Positions 60,119 to 64,000 of a stretch of 64,000 nucleotides of DNA are shown piece after piece. The notes beneath the pieces were generated by a model. It was given only the letters and a program-made list of their open reading frames with translations. It had not been told where the DNA came from and did not search any database. The stretch is taken from assembly GCA_943371535.1 (NCBI GenBank), contig CALRVE020000013.1, forward strand, positions 1 to 64,000, read 5' to 3'. Positions within the stretch are counted from its first letter, which is position 1. Each line of letters begins with the position of its first letter. This DNA comes from UBA1930 sp943371535 (GTDB lineage Bacteria > Bacteroidota > Bacteroidia > Chitinophagales > Chitinophagaceae). A program made the position numbers and the translations under genes.

Positions 60119-60645
60119 TCTTTTATCTGTTCCCTAGTTTGTCCACTTTTAATTTTTTCTTGTAACGCAATCAATGCATGTAATAAAGCTTCTGGTCTTG
60201 GTGGGCAACCTGCAACATACACATCTACAGGAATCACATGGTCGGCACCTTTAACAACAGAATAAGTATTGTAGAAAAATGGTCCACCACTTATGGCACA
60301 TGCACCCATGGCAATTACATATTTGGGGTCGGCCATTTGATCGTATAATCTTTTTAAAACAGGAGCCATTTTATTAACGATTGTTCCTGCAATAATGATT
60401 ACATCGGCTTGTCGTGGTGAAGCTCTAGCTACTTCAAAACCAAACCTTGAGAAATCATATTTAGCACCAGCCACCGACATATATTCTATACCACAACAAC
60501 TAGTTGCAAAAGTTAATGGCCATAACGAATTGGAACGAGCCCAATTAATTATATCGTCTAACTTACTCAGCATTATACCACCTCCTGGTGTTTCATGTAC
60601 TTGCCCAGGAAAAGTAGAACTGCTATGTGATTGATTTATTTCCAT
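60091..60645 (-). CDS. nuoB: NADH-quinone oxidoreductase subunit B
   Basis: A 184-residue subunit carrying the terminal cluster N2. The four Cys ligands are visible: the vicinal pair in TSCCGIEYMS, GACAISGG and GCPPRPEALL. Quinone-pocket features are GAKYDFSRFGFEVARASPRQAD and YDQMADPKYVIAMGACA. The frame is open to 60837, but the extra part overlaps nuoA and is not NuoB-like; ATG 60645 is the right start. It overlaps the nuoA stop by 10 bases. Confidence 0.97.
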   Translation of the reverse strand: MEINQSHSSSTFPGQVHETPGGGIMLSKLDDIINWARSNSLWPLTFATSCCGIEYMSVAGAKYDFSRFGFEVARASPRQADVIIIAGTIVNKMAPVLKRLYDQMADPKYVIAMGACAISGGPFFYNTYSVVKGADHVIPVDVYVAGCPPRPEALLHALIALQEKIKSGQTREQIKEGLKVEGVR

Positions 60646-60986
60646 TCGAGTGCTCCTTTTTTGTGTGCATATAAAAATCCTAAGAAAAGTATAAAAAAGA
60701 AAATCACGATTTCTACAAATGCAAGCCAACCAACGTTTTTGGCTACTACAGCCCAAGGATAAAGGAATACCAGCTCTACATCGAAGATTAAAAAAATAAG
60801 GGCAAATAAATAGTAACCAACATTCATTTGAATCCAAGTTTTACCTTGAGTTGGAATACCACATTCGTAAGGTTCACCTTTTTGCTTATTGGTGCTTCCT
60901 TTCAATAAAATTTTTGAAATTAAAATAGCTATGCTAGAAAAAGCAATGGCTGCAATCGTTAGAACAATTAGCGATGAGACTCCCAT
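60636..60986 (-). CDS. nuoA: NADH-quinone oxidoreductase subunit A
   Basis: A 116-residue three-helix subunit. It includes the conserved loop PYECGIPTQGKTWIQMNVGYYLFALIFLIFDVELVFLYPWA, with the Cys and acidic residues close to the quinone site. Start: ATG 60986 (MGVSSLIVLTIAAIAF); a TTG at 60992 is also in frame. First gene of the cluster, with a promoter-like box just upstream, and overlapping nuoB by 10 bases. Confidence 0.97.
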   Translation of the reverse strand: MGVSSLIVLTIAAIAFSSIAILISKILLKGSTNKQKGEPYECGIPTQGKTWIQMNVGYYLFALIFLIFDVELVFLYPWAVVAKNVGWLAFVEIVIFFFILFLGFLYAHKKGALEWK

Positions 60987-61003
60987 ACGCAATTAATTTG
61001 AAA

Positions 61004-61011
61004 CAAACTTA
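61004..61011 (-). promoter_or_regulatory. -7 box of the nuo promoter
   Basis: TAAGTTTG on the minus strand fits TAnnTTTG, 18 bases upstream of the nuoA ATG. A TTTC at 61028-61031 could be the -33 box, although the 16-base spacing is short. Confidence 0.5.
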
Positions 61012-61132
61012 CAACAATCTGTTTAACGAAACATGATAGTTATCAACAGTTTTTTATGTTATGAATCATGAAACTTGGGTATGAAAATGTACGTACTTCG
61101 TACTTTTTTGGCAGGCTATAATCGCCGTAATG

Positions 61133-61339
61133 CTATAAAATACTGATATAAAGTTGTTCTACTTTTTTTCTTGCCCAAGGAGTTTTACGTAAAAATTTCA
61201 AGCTTGATTGTATGCTTGGATTACTATTGAAACAATTGATGTTGATAATGTTGCCCAATTCTTCCCAACCAAAGTGATTAACTAAATGATGTAAAATGGC
61301 TTCTAATGTTTTACCATGTAAAGGATCTTTATGTTCCAT
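61133..61339 (-). CDS. VF530 family DNA-binding protein
   Basis: A 68-residue protein that matches the VF530 (DUF2132) family over its whole length: KDPLHGKTLEAILHHLVNHFGWEELG, ININCFNSNPSIQSSLKFLRKTPWARKKVEQLYI. The family is small, helical and classed as double-stranded DNA-binding from structural work; its biological function is unknown. Transcribed in the same direction as nuo with its stop about 120 bases upstream of the nuo promoter. Confidence 0.92.
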   Translation of the reverse strand: MEHKDPLHGKTLEAILHHLVNHFGWEELGNIININCFNSNPSIQSSLKFLRKTPWARKKVEQLYISIL

Positions 61340-61360
61340 AATTTCAATTCTTTTATTTTT

Positions 61361-62506
61361 TTAATCAATTTCTACCACCAATAAATATCCATTTCCTCCT
61401 CCTGCTTTTTGTAATGCATCAATCCACTGCTGTTGTGCACTGTAGGTTCTTGTTCCTTTTTTGTTCCATAATTCAGGACTACACAAACAACCTAAGCTAG
61501 GTGTATTGGGAAGATATATTTCCTTCTTATAATATTGTTGATTAATGGTTGTACCATGTGCAATGATTTCACTTCTGCCTAATTTACCTGCATAAAAACT
61601 ATGCCATAGATGTTCATTTTCTGAAAAAGGGTAGAGTAGTTTTTTGTAAGCCAAATGAGCATCGCTTATTGTAGAATTAAAGAAAGAATCATTGCTAATT
61701 TCAAATGGCATACTCATTTGTAAATTGGTGGTTGGTCCAATAAATTTATTATCGCTAATAGCAAAGCCATTCAATTTATATAAGCCTTGTGGAGTATTAC
61801 CATTGGTTAAATAATAGGGCAAATTTGTAATAGAACGTGCTAGTTGTGGCACTTTAAATACACTGCCATCGGCATTTGTCAACCATTTATGTTGTTGAGT
61901 TCTAATCATTAAATAACCAGGAATATTTCTATTGCTATGCTGAAAACTTATTACCAATAACTGATTGGTTAAAAAATTACTATTCAAAAAATCATCTTCT
62001 TTTAAATTGTTTAAATCTTTGTTTTTTTCTTTTTGATAGAAAAATAATTGAGCACTATCAACCGTATAAATTGGTGTAGATGGAAGAATATTCGAAGCTT
62101 TTAAATACTCTAATGCCATTGCTTTCACTTTTGGATTGGCTAAGTTTTGCCAAAGGGTTGCTATTTCTTTATTAAACTTGAATAAGTAATTCGTGTATAA
62201 CATTTCAAAAAATGCTCTTTGATATTGTGGTGGTGTACTTGTTATAATTTTCAATTGGTTTATAATTACTTTTTGCATTTTTTTAGGCTTGTATAGCATG
62301 AGTTCCATTGCCCAAAAAGCTTGTTCATATTGTTGATAAGTGCTTTCATTTAATGGTAGAAGTATAGTGGCTTCAATTTGTTGTGTTAGCTTTTTGGTTA
62401 GTTTTTTTCGTTCAATTGCATTGGCAAATTCAGTATTTACTTGTGCATGTAACGCACTGCAAATAATTAAATAGAAGAAAGAATGGATTATTTTTTTATA
62501 ATTCAT
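61361..62506 (-). CDS. secreted L,D-transpeptidase-like (YkuD-type) protein
   Basis: A 381-residue exported protein from ATG 62506 (MNYKKIIHSFFYLIICSALH signal, cut after HAQ). The frame is open to 62635 but the extra residues are not signal-like. Residues 30-170 are helical, residues 190-381 beta-rich. The C-terminal part has IIAHGTT (about 325-331) and, 19 residues later, SLGCLCSPELW. An HG(T) followed by SxGC is the YkuD active-site pattern (His and Cys), which makes peptidoglycan 3-3 crosslinks or anchors proteins. The match is short, so the family call is tentative. VF530 follows 21 bases downstream. Confidence 0.55.
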   Translation of the reverse strand: MNYKKIIHSFFYLIICSALHAQVNTEFANAIERKKLTKKLTQQIEATILLPLNESTYQQYEQAFWAMELMLYKPKKMQKVIINQLKIITSTPPQYQRAFFEMLYTNYLFKFNKEIATLWQNLANPKVKAMALEYLKASNILPSTPIYTVDSAQLFFYQKEKNKDLNNLKEDDFLNSNFLTNQLLVISFQHSNRNIPGYLMIRTQQHKWLTNADGSVFKVPQLARSITNLPYYLTNGNTPQGLYKLNGFAISDNKFIGPTTNLQMSMPFEISNDSFFNSTISDAHLAYKKLLYPFSENEHLWHSFYAGKLGRSEIIAHGTTINQQYYKKEIYLPNTPSLGCLCSPELWNKKGTRTYSAQQQWIDALQKAGGGNGYLLVVEID

Positions 62507-62596
62507 TTTACTGAATATGAGTTTGAGTAAAATTAAGGTTGAATGATTGGTATGGGTTATTTGTCTAAAATAAAAAGTAGTCAATTTTATTTTTTT

Positions 62597-62822
62597 CCAC
62601 TTTTGTCTTGACACAAAAGTGGAGCAAAAAGTCAAGGCTTCATGAAAAAAGCTAAAAATTTCCTTCTTTGCTAAAGAAAAACTAGCCTAAGCAAGAGAAT
62701 AAAGCTAAACTATTGTTCGACTTACAAGTAATAGAATATTTTTCTACTTTATCTCATTGGTTTTTCTTTTTAACGACAAACAAAGAAATTTTCTTAACGC
62801 ATTTTTCATGAGGCCGTTTTGC
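62597..62822. mobile_element. MITE-like element with long imperfect terminal inverted repeats
   Basis: Left end: hairpin CCACTTTTGT / ACAAAAGTGG (62597-62622), CTTGAC...GTCAAGG, then GGCTTCATGAAAAAAGC (62636-62652). Right end: GCATTTTTCATGAGGCC (62799-62815), whose reverse complement matches the left 17-mer at 15 positions. The match continues inward with interruptions (AAAATTTC, CTTTG, AGAAAAAC) for about 40 bases per arm. The 70-110-base middle codes for nothing. The GACACAAAAGTGG...AAAGTCAAGG part is a familiar Bacteroidota dispersed repeat. It occupies most of the 62507-62941 gap. Confidence 0.6.
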
Positions 62823-62941
62823 AGCGATTATGTGTAATATTTAAATCGAGTGTTTTAGTTTGAATCTTAGATTTTGTTTAAAAAAATAATGGGTATTTAT
62901 ATTGCTATTTATAAGAGGAAAGATTGGACGTATGTAATAAG

Positions 62942-64000
62942 TTATTTTATTCTTTTTAGTACTTCTTTAATATACTTGTCGTATTCGTAATATTCATAAA
63001 ACTCAGGTGTTGTATTTACTGCTGTTGAATAGGCTTGCCAAGTTTTTTGGGCAAAGTCTTTCCAATTGTTTTCATCTACCGTAAATAACTTATTGCTTGC
63101 AATAGCTAATTCAATTCCATTCAACATGTGTTTAAAACAAACAACATTTAAGTGATAACTTAATGCTTCTAATGTTTTGGTTTGTACTCCACCGCCCAAT
63201 TTTACAGTATTAATATATACATCGGCAGCTAAAAAATAATCTTCTATGTTTGATACGTTACCTAAAATTTTAAGTTGACTATTTGTTAGGTTGGATAAAT
63301 ATTGAAAATTAGGAGTTTCAATTCTGCCAGTAACTATAATGGTAAATTCTTTATTAATGTGATTTAAAGCTGGAATTAAATTGGCGGCAATATCTTCTAC
63401 CGCTTTGGCATTTGGAGCATAATCTAATGTTCCATTAAACAAAAAAATGGCATGATATTCTAGAATTTGATGTGCTAGCTTTATTTGTTGCTGAACAATT
63501 GCTTTTGATTGAATATTTTTTGGTGTGATGCCATTGGGAACTACTAAACATTTTTTAGGAGCAATCTTAAATTGTTCAATTGCCGTTTGCTGATCTTGTT
63601 CAGTAATAAAAATATTGAGCTGTGCAAAACTGCATAACCATTTTTCGGCATAGAATAGTATTTCCCAATACCATTTTTTTAATAGTTTGAATCGTTGAAA
63701 TTCTATGTTGTGAGATGCATGTATAATTTTTATGTTGAAAAAAACATGCAACAACCAAGCACTAATTACATGATAAGGATGTTCGATAATTATATGTGTA
63801 ATTTTTTCTTTCTTACAAAATTGAATGATGAATAACCAAGTAAATGGATTAATAACCTGTAGTTTACTGTTGGGCAATAAAGGAAACACGGCATAGCTAT
63901 CTGTTGTTGGTATAACATTTTTTTTGCTGCATAAGCAAATAAGCTCTGTTTGTTTGCCTAAGGCTTCATTAAAAGAGGCAATACGTTGCTGACCTCCAAA
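62942..64000 (-). CDS. glycosyltransferase, GT4-like, 5' end outside window
   Basis: The reading frame stays open to base 64000, so the true start lies beyond the window; an internal GTG at 63889 is not the start because the residues before it are family-like (FGGQQRIASFNEALGKQTEL, then LICLCSK). 352 codons are visible. The donor half carries KIIHASHNIEFQRFKLL, ITEQDQQTAIEQF, VPNGITPKN, YHAIFLFNGTLDYAPNAKAVEDI, LGNVSNIEDYFLAADVYINTVKLGGGVQTKTLEALSYHLNVVCF (the GGG-x-TK acceptor of GT4 nucleotide-sugar sites). Likely an EPS/LPS sugar transferase, with the upstream neighbours beyond the window. Confidence 0.88.
   Translation of the reverse strand, partial: FGGQQRIASFNEALGKQTELICLCSKKNVIPTTDSYAVFPLLPNSKLQVINPFTWLFIIQFCKKEKITHIIIEHPYHVISAWLLHVFFNIKIIHASHNIEFQRFKLLKKWYWEILFYAEKWLCSFAQLNIFITEQDQQTAIEQFKIAPKKCLVVPNGITPKNIQSKAIVQQQIKLAHQILEYHAIFLFNGTLDYAPNAKAVEDIAANLIPALNHINKEFTIIVTGRIETPNFQYLSNLTNSQLKILGNVSNIEDYFLAADVYINTVKLGGGVQTKTLEALSYHLNVVCFKHMLNGIELAIASNKLFTVDENNWKDFAQKTWQAYSTAVNTTPEFYEYYEYDKYIKEVLKRIK

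Noticed and set aside
60646..60837. A 64-residue N-terminal extension of NuoB
   Set aside because: It overlaps nuoA in another frame and is not NuoB-like; ATG 60645 gives the normal start.
61085..61110. Inverted repeat GTACG/CGTAC as terminator of the VF530 gene
   Set aside because: The T-run follows on the plus strand, the wrong side for a minus-strand gene; at best weak.

Overview
The window is AT-rich chromosomal DNA from a member of the Bacteroidota, most probably Chitinophagaceae or a close relative. The evidence is two proteins with C-terminal type IX secretion (T9SS) sorting domains, a PID-CTERM/exosortase pair, Bacteroidota-style promoters (TAnnTTTG), SHNLRAP-type histidine kinases, a fused SpmA/SpmB-like membrane protein and weak Shine-Dalgarno use. 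There is no rRNA, CRISPR array, prophage or intact transposase. RNA genes are a 4.5S SRP RNA and one tRNA-Pro(GGG).

Layout. 1-7.5 kb: a truncated kinase-like gene and a DUF2130 protein, mutS2 without an Smr domain, and a five-PAS histidine kinase overlapping its response regulator. 7.5-15.3 kb: a cupin, a secreted GH128-like glucanase, an outer-membrane barrel bracketed by paired hairpin repeats, ychF, a protease fragment, a nucleoside-recognition protein and a thiolase. 15.4-20.7 kb: a giant repetitive T9SS surface protein. 20.9-25.3 kb: pdhA, a TPR protein, ribH, a LutA-like protein, an EVE protein and an SDR. 25.4-31.5 kb: a decayed lipoprotein gene, small secreted proteins, a lactonase, the PID-CTERM peptide and exosortase, an asparaginase-family Ntn hydrolase and a DUF4407 protein. 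31.6-41.6 kb: SRP RNA, fsa, a methylmalonyl-CoA mutase subunit, an A-type Fe-S carrier, a LytS/LytR-type pair, glycosyltransferases around a GxxExxY gene with its repeats, DUF4199 and a metal-ligand-deficient dihydroorotase homologue. 41.6-50.6 kb: tRNA-Pro, a T9SS/Cys-motif protein, dipeptidyl peptidase IV, and a five-gene minus-strand run (agmatinase family, membrane protein, radical SAM, EamA, TauE).

50.6-61.0 kb is a respiratory complex I cluster read on the minus strand: nuoA-B-C-D-H-I-J-K-L-M-N. The NADH-oxidising module nuoE-F-G is absent from its usual place between nuoD and nuoH. 61.1-64 kb holds a VF530 protein, an L,D-transpeptidase-like protein, a MITE-like element and a truncated glycosyltransferase.

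The feature that general gene annotation misses is the density of short dispersed repeats. At least eight kinds occur: paired hairpins, a 32-bp REP-like core, GxxExxY-associated repeats, CACAAAG-type and TCTGCG-type period repeats, degenerate ACCTTT/AATTAG word repeats, and palindromes inside coding sequence in nuoC and nuoL. They sit at most of the loose junctions of the nuo cluster, supply a start codon to one glycosyltransferase and add residues to several proteins. All identifications rest on reading the sequence by eye; no database search was possible.
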